NCBI GenBank assembly: GCA_945928585.1
Contig: CAMENQ010000061.1
Span: 1 to 9,832 of the forward strand
Direction of reading: 5' to 3'
Length of the DNA stretch: 9,832 bases
From: an uncultured Roseburia sp.
GTDB lineage: Bacteria > Bacillota > Clostridia > Lachnospirales > Lachnospiraceae
Positions 1 through 6,740 of this stretch are shown piece by piece; within the stretch, counting starts at the first letter, position 1; each line of letters begins with the position of its first letter. Under the pieces are notes generated by a model. The model saw nothing but the letters and a program-made list of their open reading frames with translations. It searched no databases and was not told where the DNA came from. Position numbers and translations under genes: made by a program.

Positions 1-1358
1 CCCACATAATACAGTACTATTTTTCCTTTTATGTCATCATAAATACATCCTGCCAGCTTAACTCCATCAAGCATATTTACATTTACTTCAATTTCACCAA
101 GTTCAATTCTGTGTCCCATATGCTTTATCTGGTAATCTTTTCTGGATACAAATACAAGTTCTCCGTATTCGTTGTATTTTCCAAGGTCACCTGTTCTGTA
201 AATAAGCTCAGGATATGCTGTATTCAGAGGATTCTGAACATACACCTCATGTGTCTTTTCAAAATTGTTGTAATATCCAAGTGTTAAAGATGTTCCGCGA
301 ATACAGATTTCTCCTACTTCATCCTTTTCTGCACGCTGATTATTCTCATTCAGAAGAATTATCTCTGTATTTTTAAACGGTTTTCCGATAGGAATTACCT
401 CATTAAGTTCAAATTCCCTGTTTACCTTGTAATAACAGCACATACCCGTTCCTTCCGTAGGACCGTAAAGATTAGTAAACTTAGCATTTGGAAGAACCGA
501 TTTCCATATATTGAACTGCTTTATTGGAAATACCTCACTTCCGAAAACAACCGTATGCAGATATTCAGGTTTAACCATATTGAAAGTACCAAATGCTGAA
601 ATCATCGTCAGAGCAGAGACAACCCAGCACACTGTATTTATCTGATGCTCATTTAAAAACTCTACAAGCTTAACAGGCATCATAAACAGATTTCTTGGAA
701 TTAAATATGTGGTAGCACCAAATTTCAGGGTAGGATATATTTCCTTAAGACACGCATCAAAATATAAAGGTGTCTGATTTCCAAAAACCGTGTTTTCATT
801 AAACTCAAGCGTTTCAGAAAGCTGCTCAATATAATCAATAACCGACCTGTGACACGCAGCCACACCTTTCGGAATGCCTGTAGAACCTGATGTAAATACA
901 ATATATATGGCATCAGTATCTATGGCTTCGTCATATATCCTCTTAAGACTCTCCTCACAGACGGGAGTATTGCAAATATCATCATATAATACAATCTCTC
1001 CGTCATAATCAAAGGTTTCTGCAATGCTTTTTGTCTTTTCGTCACAGATAATAACCTGAGATTTTACATTTTCAAGAATAAGCTGTATTCTTCCTGAAGG
1101 CATTTCCTCATCAATAGGCACATAAAAATCTCCTGCAGTAATAACTCCGAAAAATGATGTCACTTCCTTTGGATGCTTATTCATAAATACTACGACCGGC
1201 TGCCTGTATATGTTTTTTTCTGCCAGAAAGGTTCCTATTGACCTGCTCTGGTCATATACCTGTCTGAAGGTCATTCCCTCTGTTTCATTAGCATATGCTA
1301 TTTTATCCGGTTTTTCTTTTACAATGTTATTTAAATAATCTAATATATTATTCTGCAT
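1..1358 (-). CDS. Amino-acid adenylation enzyme (DltA-like AMP-dependent ligase), C-terminus off the left edge
   Basis: The open frame runs from ATG 1358 to the left edge without a stop, giving 452 complete residues. Family role: ATP-dependent activation of an amino acid to its adenylate and transfer to the phosphopantetheine thiol of a carrier, in the cytoplasm. Visible motifs: P-loop FTSGSTGIPKG (about 155-165), FDAC at 200-203 (A4; D201 corresponds to GrsA Asp235, which holds the substrate amino group), YGPTEGT (298-304), YRTGDLG (387-393) and SRKDYQIKHMGHRIELGEIE (405-424). The C-terminal subdomain with the A10 lysine, some 50-60 residues in DltA-type ligases, is missing only because the window ends. 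There is no condensation or thiolation domain in the visible part, so it is a stand-alone ligase like DltA (about 500 residues). Its partner is presumably the carrier at 8371-8601. It starts 6 bases after the racemase stop, with its Shine-Dalgarno site overlapping that stop. Specificity residues differ from D-Ala ligases (see findings). Confidence is high for class, low for substrate. Confidence 0.93.
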   Translation of the reverse strand, partial: MQNNILDYLNNIVKEKPDKIAYANETEGMTFRQVYDQSRSIGTFLAEKNIYRQPVVVFMNKHPKEVTSFFGVITAGDFYVPIDEEMPSGRIQLILENVKSQVIICDEKTKSIAETFDYDGEIVLYDDICNTPVCEESLKRIYDEAIDTDAIYIVFTSGSTGIPKGVAACHRSVIDYIEQLSETLEFNENTVFGNQTPLYFDACLKEIYPTLKFGATTYLIPRNLFMMPVKLVEFLNEHQINTVCWVVSALTMISAFGTFNMVKPEYLHTVVFGSEVFPIKQFNIWKSVLPNAKFTNLYGPTEGTGMCCYYKVNREFELNEVIPIGKPFKNTEIILLNENNQRAEKDEVGEICIRGTSLTLGYYNNFEKTHEVYVQNPLNTAYPELIYRTGDLGKYNEYGELVFVSRKDYQIKHMGHRIELGEIEVNVNMLDGVKLAGCIYDDIKGKIVLYYV

Positions 1359-1364
1359 AATTTA

Positions 1365-2081
1365 TCACTCCGTAATTAAATGATGATAGCCTGGCTTTAA
1401 TGTTCCGCATAACATAACAGCCTGTCTTGCCAAGACTTCCATTACATCTAAAAATCCCTTTCCTATAGTATAATCCCTCTTAATCATAGACAACTCTGTA
1501 CACCCTAACAGAATAACTTCTGCCCCGTCATCATAAAGTCCCTTTGAAGCCTGTTTAAAAAGTTCCATATCAACAGGAAGTCCTGCTTTTACATTATCAT
1601 ATATTATATGCATAATGTCCGTCTGTCCTGCTGAATCAGGAACAATACAATCAATGCCGTAATCAGCAAAAGTGTCCTGAAACAGTCTGCTTTTTATTGT
1701 TCCCTCTGTTGCCATTATTCCTGCACGGGAAATATTCTCTGATTTCAGATATTTTGCCGTCTCCTCTATGGCATTTATAATGGGACATTTAAGTTCTTCC
1801 TCAAGCTGTTTTTGAAAAAAATGTGCCGTAATACACGGAATAGCTATAACTTCTGCTCCCTGTGCCAGTATTTTTTTTCCGGTTTCAATTAACTGCTGCA
1901 CAGGGCTTTCATTACTGATTCCTAATATAAATTTTGTCCGGTCCGGAATCTGTGGCTTACTGTAAAGCATAATTTCAATATGCTCCTGATCGATTTTAGC
2001 ATCTGTCATCTCTACAATCAACCGTAAAAAATATGCTGAAGCCATAGGCCCCAATCCGCCTATAATACCAAGTCGTTTCAT
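1365..2081 (-). CDS. Aspartate/glutamate racemase family protein
   Basis: This 238-residue protein has the usual length of the cofactor-independent Asp/Glu racemase family, which interconverts L- and D-amino acids with two cysteines in a two-base mechanism. The N-terminus MKRLGIIGGLGPMAS carries the family's GGxGP signature. The first catalytic Cys is C83 in PCITAHFF (family consensus PCNTAH) and the second is C194 in LGCTEL. Both are present, so the enzyme should be active. Ile84 replaces the usual Asn, which may affect substrate choice. No signal peptide is visible, so it is cytoplasmic. ATG 2081 has GGAGG at 2088-2092 with 6-base spacing, and only 16 bases separate it from the upstream transglutaminase-like gene. 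Context suggests it makes a D-amino acid for the adjacent ligase. The family also includes broad-specificity racemases and other enzymes, so aspartate is likely but not established. dlt operons do not normally contain a racemase. Confidence 0.9.
   Translation of the reverse strand: MKRLGIIGGLGPMASAYFLRLIVEMTDAKIDQEHIEIMLYSKPQIPDRTKFILGISNESPVQQLIETGKKILAQGAEVIAIPCITAHFFQKQLEEELKCPIINAIEETAKYLKSENISRAGIMATEGTIKSRLFQDTFADYGIDCIVPDSAGQTDIMHIIYDNVKAGLPVDMELFKQASKGLYDDGAEVILLGCTELSMIKRDYTIGKGFLDVMEVLARQAVMLCGTLKPGYHHLITE
1368..1371 (-). promoter_or_regulatory. Shine-Dalgarno site of the adenylation gene, overlapping the racemase end
   Basis: GGAG on the minus strand lies 9 bases before ATG 1358 and inside the last codons of the racemase, whose TGA is at 1365-1367. 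A ribosome finishing the racemase therefore sits on this site. This suggests translational coupling of racemase and ligase, in keeping with supply of the ligase's substrate. Confidence 0.75.
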
Positions 2082-2097
2082 TTTAAACCTCCATCTG

Positions 2098-3759
2098 TTA
2101 CTTTACTTCCGGATAACGGGAATGATCATAGTTGTGTGAGTTGTAATTTCTCTTTGAATACGCCATAAGCTGTTCCTCAGTCCAGAGAAATATATTTGGG
2201 CGCTCCGATATTCTTGGAGTCGTATCAAAATGATACCAGCCATGACCATCGCCTATATCAACAAGATTCCAGTAATGCAGAGTTGTTCCCGACGGTATTC
2301 TTTCTATGTCCATATTAGGTATGCCAGCCCTTGTCAAAAGTACTTTGGATGTACTTGCATATACAAAGCAGTCGCCGCGTTTATTTACCAATCCTTCATA
2401 AGCCGCCTTTACCCAGCTGTCCTTATCAGAACTGTCAACATAATACATACTGTTTTTTACATAATTAAAAATCGCCAGTGCCTTATCATACTGGGTCATA
2501 TTGTCATTAATAATCTTTGAAAGCACGGCATCTGCAAGATTATTAACTTCTTCCTCGCTGTATATTAGTTCCTTTATTGTAAGCTGAACTGTAACAGATG
2601 TTGAATTACCTGCAGCATCCGTCGCAATATAAGTTACTGGATATGTTCCCGCGGCACCGGTATTTACAGCGCTTGTATCCACCGAAAGTGAAAGCCCTTC
2701 TGCACAGTTATCCTCTACTTTAACGTTTGCCTTATAAGAAATACTGTTTCCCAGATATGTGTTTATATCAGAAGCTCCTACAATTCTTGGAGGCTCCTTA
2801 TCCTCCATAAGATTCAGCTTTGCCTCTTTTTTAGACTGATTTCCACCTTCATCAGAAGCCACAATTGTTATTGTCTGGGTTCCAATCATGGTAAATTCCG
2901 GTTCACTCTCATAAGAATATGTAATCTGCGTCAAATCATCAGCACCTGTCACAAATTCCGCCGGTTCTCTTCTTATATTGGCAAAAGCATTTATGTCACG
3001 CACATCAAACACCGGTGGCACAGTATCCACTATATTCATTTCAACATTATAGCTTTTCCCATTTGCTTCTACAACAACAGTATAACTGCCAAGCTTTGAA
3101 AAATCTATGGTACTCATATCTGTAATTATTTTTATATCACTGGTAGAGCCAAATGCTGAGCTGTCAGGCACACCACTGCCTACCTCAACATTAAGCTTTG
3201 TAACTACACTGTATATTGTAAATTCTGCCTCCTTTGTTGTTATATTTCCTCCTGCATCTTCCACGGAAATAACAACTTTCTGACTGTCTTCCAAATTATA
3301 ATCCGGCTCATTTACAAACGAAACCTTTGTAGCTGTAACATCCTCAATGCTTTTTATAAAATCATAAGCTTCGCAGACATTGCCACGTTCAATAATAACC
3401 GGCCAAACCTCAACAACCGGAGCTACTGTATCCTCCACATAAAGGGTACAATCATGAACAAAAAAGCCTGTTTTAATTTTCAGATGATATTCTCCCGGAA
3501 CGGTTGTGTCTATTTTTTCACTGTCATCAGTAAAATATGCATCCTCATCTTCTCTCTTTAAAAAATCACCTATGCTTACATTTACTCCTGCCTCAACATG
3601 GCACACATCATATACAAGGTTATTCTGATAAAGGAAAAATCCGGCTACTGCTCCAAGCAGTAAGGCGCACCCGCAGATAAGCAATACTATTCTTTTATTT
3701 ATTTTATTTTTTGACCTCTTTCTCTTTTTCTTTCTTATTTTTTCTATTTTTTTATCCAT
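2098..3759 (-). CDS. Membrane-anchored Ig-like repeat protein with C-terminal transglutaminase-like domain
   Basis: 553 residues. A very basic cytoplasmic stretch (1-23, KKKRKR and similar) precedes one transmembrane helix (about 24-44), so the rest should face outside. Residues about 45-396 look like a string of roughly five beta-sandwich repeats of bacterial Ig/HYR/DUF5011 style. Repeat starts are marked by DTVAP (111), DTVPP (246) and DKEPP (320), and ends by VEDAGGN, ASDEGGN and ATDAAGN. The C-terminal domain (about 402-553) is transglutaminase/cysteine-protease-like, with C464 in KRGDCFVYAS, H495 in LHYWNLVD and D512 in FDTTP, an intact Cys-His-Asp triad. Such domains cross-link amide side chains to amines, or act as hydrolases; the sequence does not decide which. 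The start at ATG 3759 has AGGAGG at 3767-3772, 7 bases away. It sits between the amidotransferase and racemase genes with short gaps (39 and 16 bases), so it is in the operon. A role on the decorated envelope polymer or associated proteins is inferred. Confidence 0.88.
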   Translation of the reverse strand: MDKKIEKIRKKKRKRSKNKINKRIVLLICGCALLLGAVAGFFLYQNNLVYDVCHVEAGVNVSIGDFLKREDEDAYFTDDSEKIDTTVPGEYHLKIKTGFFVHDCTLYVEDTVAPVVEVWPVIIERGNVCEAYDFIKSIEDVTATKVSFVNEPDYNLEDSQKVVISVEDAGGNITTKEAEFTIYSVVTKLNVEVGSGVPDSSAFGSTSDIKIITDMSTIDFSKLGSYTVVVEANGKSYNVEMNIVDTVPPVFDVRDINAFANIRREPAEFVTGADDLTQITYSYESEPEFTMIGTQTITIVASDEGGNQSKKEAKLNLMEDKEPPRIVGASDINTYLGNSISYKANVKVEDNCAEGLSLSVDTSAVNTGAAGTYPVTYIATDAAGNSTSVTVQLTIKELIYSEEEVNNLADAVLSKIINDNMTQYDKALAIFNYVKNSMYYVDSSDKDSWVKAAYEGLVNKRGDCFVYASTSKVLLTRAGIPNMDIERIPSGTTLHYWNLVDIGDGHGWYHFDTTPRISERPNIFLWTEEQLMAYSKRNYNSHNYDHSRYPEVK

Positions 3760-3798
3760 AATTATACCTCCTGACTTACTTTTTCTTATGATGCCCTG

Positions 3799-5637
3799 TT
3801 ATAATGAAAGGGAATACTGCTCACACAGCATTGTCACAGTCATAACAATAAGAAGGTAATCAATTTCATAAGCACCCATAAGCTTAAAGTCATCCTGAGC
3901 ATACAGCTTTTTCATTTCATTGACATAATCCACATCAAATACTCCGTACTTTTTGATTATATCATCATCAAGAAAATTAATATCTGACGGTTTCTTAATC
4001 ATGGCAGACATACCCGGAGCCTGAAATGGAAACTTTTTTCTCTTCAGTATCTCGTCAGGCACAATTCCTTCTCCTGCCTTTTTTAATATGTACTTTTCAT
4101 TGACTCCCTTAAGCTTATATTTATCAGGTATTGTCACAACAAAGTCCAAAAGTTCTGCATCAAGAAACGGATGACGCCCCTCAACTGAATGTGAAAAGAA
4201 CATTCTGTCTCCATGCTCACCAAGCAGATGGTCTGAAAGACGCAATTTGTAGTCAATATATGACCTTCTCTTCTGTGAGCTTAAATTTTCCAGACGCTTA
4301 ACATTTACCGGTGATGAAGCAAATGCCGAAAAGTTATCTATCTCTCCCCGTACGTCTTTACTATATATTTTTGAGTGAATTCTGCGGATTTCGTGATGAT
4401 TTCTTTCAAAGCGGAAATAGGGATCGCCCCACAGTCTTTCATTTATCTCGCATTCTTCTTTAGACATCTTGTCCTTTTGCATATTTCTAAACAAATCTAC
4501 CATATATCCAACGTAGCCATAGAAGAATTCATCAGAACCCTGTCCTGTTAAAACAGCCTTTGCCGGTGACTCACTTACAAGGGCTGACAGCATATATGCA
4601 GCCACATCATAGCTTTCCTTTACTGCACTTTCTGCGTGATAAATTACACTTGAAAGCTTGTCCCAGATTTCCTTTTCAGTCACCTTAGTACAATAGTGTG
4701 TTGATTGTACGCACTCAGACACAATTTTCTGAAAGCGGCTTTCATCAAGGTCTCCCGAACCGACCTCTGCTGAAAAAGAATAATAACTGTTTAACAGATA
4801 TTTTCCAATATAGCATGCAACTATAGAGCTGTCCAATCCGCCGGAGATATAAAAACCGATAGGCACATCAGCAATCAGCCTTCTGGAGATAGCTTTTTTC
4901 AGCAGTTCCCTCAGTTTCTCCACATAATATTCTTCTCCCTTGTCCTCTTCCTGTGGACTATATATCAAATCCCAGTATTCCAGATTTTTAATTTCCTGTT
5001 CAGGTTTAATAATAAGCATATGTCCTGCCTCCAAGGCAGATATGCCCTTAAAAAACGTAGTCGGTGATACAATTCCCGGGAAATTCATCAGCTGGTCAAC
5101 AGCCTTAAGGTTCAGTTTTCTCTCAATGCCCGGATACTCAAGTATTGCCTTAATCTCTGAGGCAAATATTACCCTGTCATCTGCCACCGTATAAAAAAGT
5201 GGACATATACCTATCTGATCTCTCACAAGAATAAGCTGTTTTTTCCTGTCATCATACAATGCAATTGCAAACTGGCCATTTAAATATTTCGGAAAATCAA
5301 TGTCATACTCCTCATACAGATGAAGAATTACCTCAACATCTGTTTTTGTAGAAAATTCATGTCCCTTTTTTATAAGTTCACTTCTTAACTCCTGATAGTT
5401 AAATATCTCGCCATTGCAAATCATTGAAAGCTTCTTATCTTCACTCAGTATAGGCTGCATTCCGCCTGTTAAGTCAATAAAGCTAAGTCTGTTAAAGCCC
5501 AATGCTGCCTGTTCGTTTATCATAAATCTGCTCCCGTCAGGTCCTCTGTGGCGAATTGCATTAAGCATATTATTCAGTATTTTTTCTTCTATTTTTCTCT
5601 TTCCATTTATATTATAAATACCGCAAATTCCACACAT
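3799..5637 (-). CDS. Asparagine synthetase (glutamine-hydrolysing) type amidotransferase, AsnB-like
   Basis: 612 residues, the usual size for this class. The N-terminal class II glutaminase domain (about 1-165) has catalytic Cys2 (MCGICGIYN), R50 in GFNRLSFIDL, N75 in CNGEIFNY and D100 in TDVEVI. The C-terminal ATP-dependent synthetase domain has the PP-loop SGGLDSS (265-271), TGQGSDEFFYGY (364-375) and SVEGRHPFLD (484-493). Known role: transfer of ammonia from Gln to an adenylated carboxylate, usually Asp giving Asn; relatives amidate other carboxylates, for example diaminopimelate in cell-wall precursors. The start is set at ATG 5637 because processing must expose Cys as residue 1; the in-frame GTG at 5646 would bury it behind MTS. 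GAAAGG at 5650-5655 is the likely ribosome site, with a rather long 12-base spacing. The gene lies 24 bases after the SGNH gene. Its place in a dlt-like operon suggests it makes Asn or amidates the amino acid being attached. Substrate is not determined. Confidence 0.93.
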   Translation of the reverse strand: MCGICGIYNINGKRKIEEKILNNMLNAIRHRGPDGSRFMINEQAALGFNRLSFIDLTGGMQPILSEDKKLSMICNGEIFNYQELRSELIKKGHEFSTKTDVEVILHLYEEYDIDFPKYLNGQFAIALYDDRKKQLILVRDQIGICPLFYTVADDRVIFASEIKAILEYPGIERKLNLKAVDQLMNFPGIVSPTTFFKGISALEAGHMLIIKPEQEIKNLEYWDLIYSPQEEDKGEEYYVEKLRELLKKAISRRLIADVPIGFYISGGLDSSIVACYIGKYLLNSYYSFSAEVGSGDLDESRFQKIVSECVQSTHYCTKVTEKEIWDKLSSVIYHAESAVKESYDVAAYMLSALVSESPAKAVLTGQGSDEFFYGYVGYMVDLFRNMQKDKMSKEECEINERLWGDPYFRFERNHHEIRRIHSKIYSKDVRGEIDNFSAFASSPVNVKRLENLSSQKRRSYIDYKLRLSDHLLGEHGDRMFFSHSVEGRHPFLDAELLDFVVTIPDKYKLKGVNEKYILKKAGEGIVPDEILKRKKFPFQAPGMSAMIKKPSDINFLDDDIIKKYGVFDVDYVNEMKKLYAQDDFKLMGAYEIDYLLIVMTVTMLCEQYSLSL

Positions 5638-5661
5638 TGATGTCACTATCCTTTCATATTG

Positions 5662-6714
5662 CTACTCAGCCTGTATGCCATAATATTTATATTGTCTTTC
5701 CTTCTCCGCTTCGTAGTCCTCAATATTTTGTTCCCAAATGGCGCTTAACTCCTCATCACCCCTTCTGTCAGGAATTCCAATCTCTTCCGACAAAATTCTC
5801 CCAAGGTAAACCGAAAGCTTTTCTGCTCCTGACAGATTCATATGAAGTCCTGCATCATATGTATCCGTTTTATAGTCAATTCCGATTTCATCAATAAGCT
5901 CAAGAAAATTTATATACATAAGATTGTTTTCTTCGGCATAATCCTTTACCTGCTCATCCCATTGGTCATACCAATATGGATAAAGACTTGGTGCCTTAAT
6001 TAATACAAGTGTAATCCCATTTTCCTCGCATAATTCTGTCATCATTTTAAGATATTTCCACGCTTTATCTCCAAAGCTGTAATCTGTCAATGGTCTGCCG
6101 GCAGGTACATTTTCAGCAGGCTTAACGTCTACTCTCATATAATAACCATTGTGAGTGACCTTCTTACTTGAAAACATATATTTAACATCATCAAAGGTAA
6201 GCTCACTCCATCTTGAATGATATCTTAAAATCGGAAATACATAATCCAAAAAATTCTCGTCCTCTTTCATGGATGCAAGAATTGCATTCACCTTTGATGA
6301 TGACCATTTCATACCCTCTAAAGTCATACGGTTGTATGCCTCCGACTGAGACTCATTAAACTGGAGTGACTGTATATTAAATATAACTGCATCAGGCATA
6401 CTGTAACGCAGCGTATCCTCCAATATGTAATAAGACTGCCATATATACTGCTCAGCACTTCCCCTTATATAGCTGTTTATTCCGTATTCCTGCCAGAGTT
6501 TAACCGGAGAAAAATTTTCGTATACTTCACAATCACCTACAAATATTACATCAAAATCCTTGTTTTCTTCCTGATAATATTCGGCAATAAAAGCTCCCTC
6601 CACAACATCATTAACGTATTTAGGCATTAAAAGCCGCTGCAGCAAAAACAATATGCCAAATACAACTGCTGTCGTCAGTATAATTTTTATCAAGACTTTT
6701 CTTTTTTGCTTCAT
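5662..6714 (-). CDS. Membrane-anchored SGNH-like protein, DltD/AlgJ-type acyl-transfer partner with GDC motif
   Basis: 350 residues from ATG 6714. A basic start (MKQKRKVLIK) leads into one hydrophobic helix (about 8-29), a signal anchor placing the rest outside the membrane. An SGNH-hydrolase-like fold is suggested by block I IFVGDCEVYENFSP (57-70), RGSAEQYIWQSYY in the middle (84-96), TLVLIKAPSLYP (235-246) and the C-terminal block DAGLHMNLSGAEKL (287-300), which gives a plausible Asp287/His291 pair. The position normally held by the nucleophilic Ser of GDS (GSSE-like in DltD) is Cys62. Proteins of this kind work with MBOAT proteins to move an acyl group to an extracellular polymer (DltD with DltB; AlgJ/AlgX with AlgI). 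Immediate linkage to the MBOAT gene supports that role. A GTG at 6738 would add eight residues but has no ribosome site, whereas GAGG at 6724-6727 serves ATG 6714. Exact family membership is uncertain because homology to DltD is weak by eye. Confidence 0.75.
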   Translation of the reverse strand: MKQKRKVLIKIILTTAVVFGILFLLQRLLMPKYVNDVVEGAFIAEYYQEENKDFDVIFVGDCEVYENFSPVKLWQEYGINSYIRGSAEQYIWQSYYILEDTLRYSMPDAVIFNIQSLQFNESQSEAYNRMTLEGMKWSSSKVNAILASMKEDENFLDYVFPILRYHSRWSELTFDDVKYMFSSKKVTHNGYYMRVDVKPAENVPAGRPLTDYSFGDKAWKYLKMMTELCEENGITLVLIKAPSLYPYWYDQWDEQVKDYAEENNLMYINFLELIDEIGIDYKTDTYDAGLHMNLSGAEKLSVYLGRILSEEIGIPDRRGDEELSAIWEQNIEDYEAEKERQYKYYGIQAE

Positions 6715-6723
6715 GTCTATGTA

Positions 6724-6727
6724 CCTC
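6724..6727 (-). promoter_or_regulatory. Shine-Dalgarno site deciding the start of the SGNH-like gene
   Basis: GAGG on the minus strand lies 9 bases before ATG 6714. The alternative in-frame GTG at 6738 is upstream of this site and almost touches the MBOAT stop (6741-6743), with no purine-rich site before it. This supports ATG 6714. Confidence 0.7.
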
Positions 6728-6740
6728 GTTATTAACACAA

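Noticed and set aside
725..913. 62-codon minus-strand open frame
   Set aside because: It lies inside the adenylation gene in another frame; the overlapping frame carries the P-loop and A4 motifs, so this is a shadow.
1..1358. A fragment of a multidomain nonribosomal peptide synthetase
   Set aside because: The gene begins directly with an adenylation domain and is led by its own ribosome site; no condensation domain precedes it and a separate carrier gene exists in the operon. The part beyond the left edge cannot be seen, so this is not absolute.
2230..2520. 96-codon plus-strand open frame
   Set aside because: Antisense to the transglutaminase active-site region, with no ribosome site or recognisable domain; the sense frame has the complete catalytic triad.
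4940..5897. Three plus-strand open frames (4940-5194, 5414-5617, 5637-5897)
   Set aside because: All antisense to the amidotransferase or SGNH-like genes, with low-complexity translations and no family motifs.
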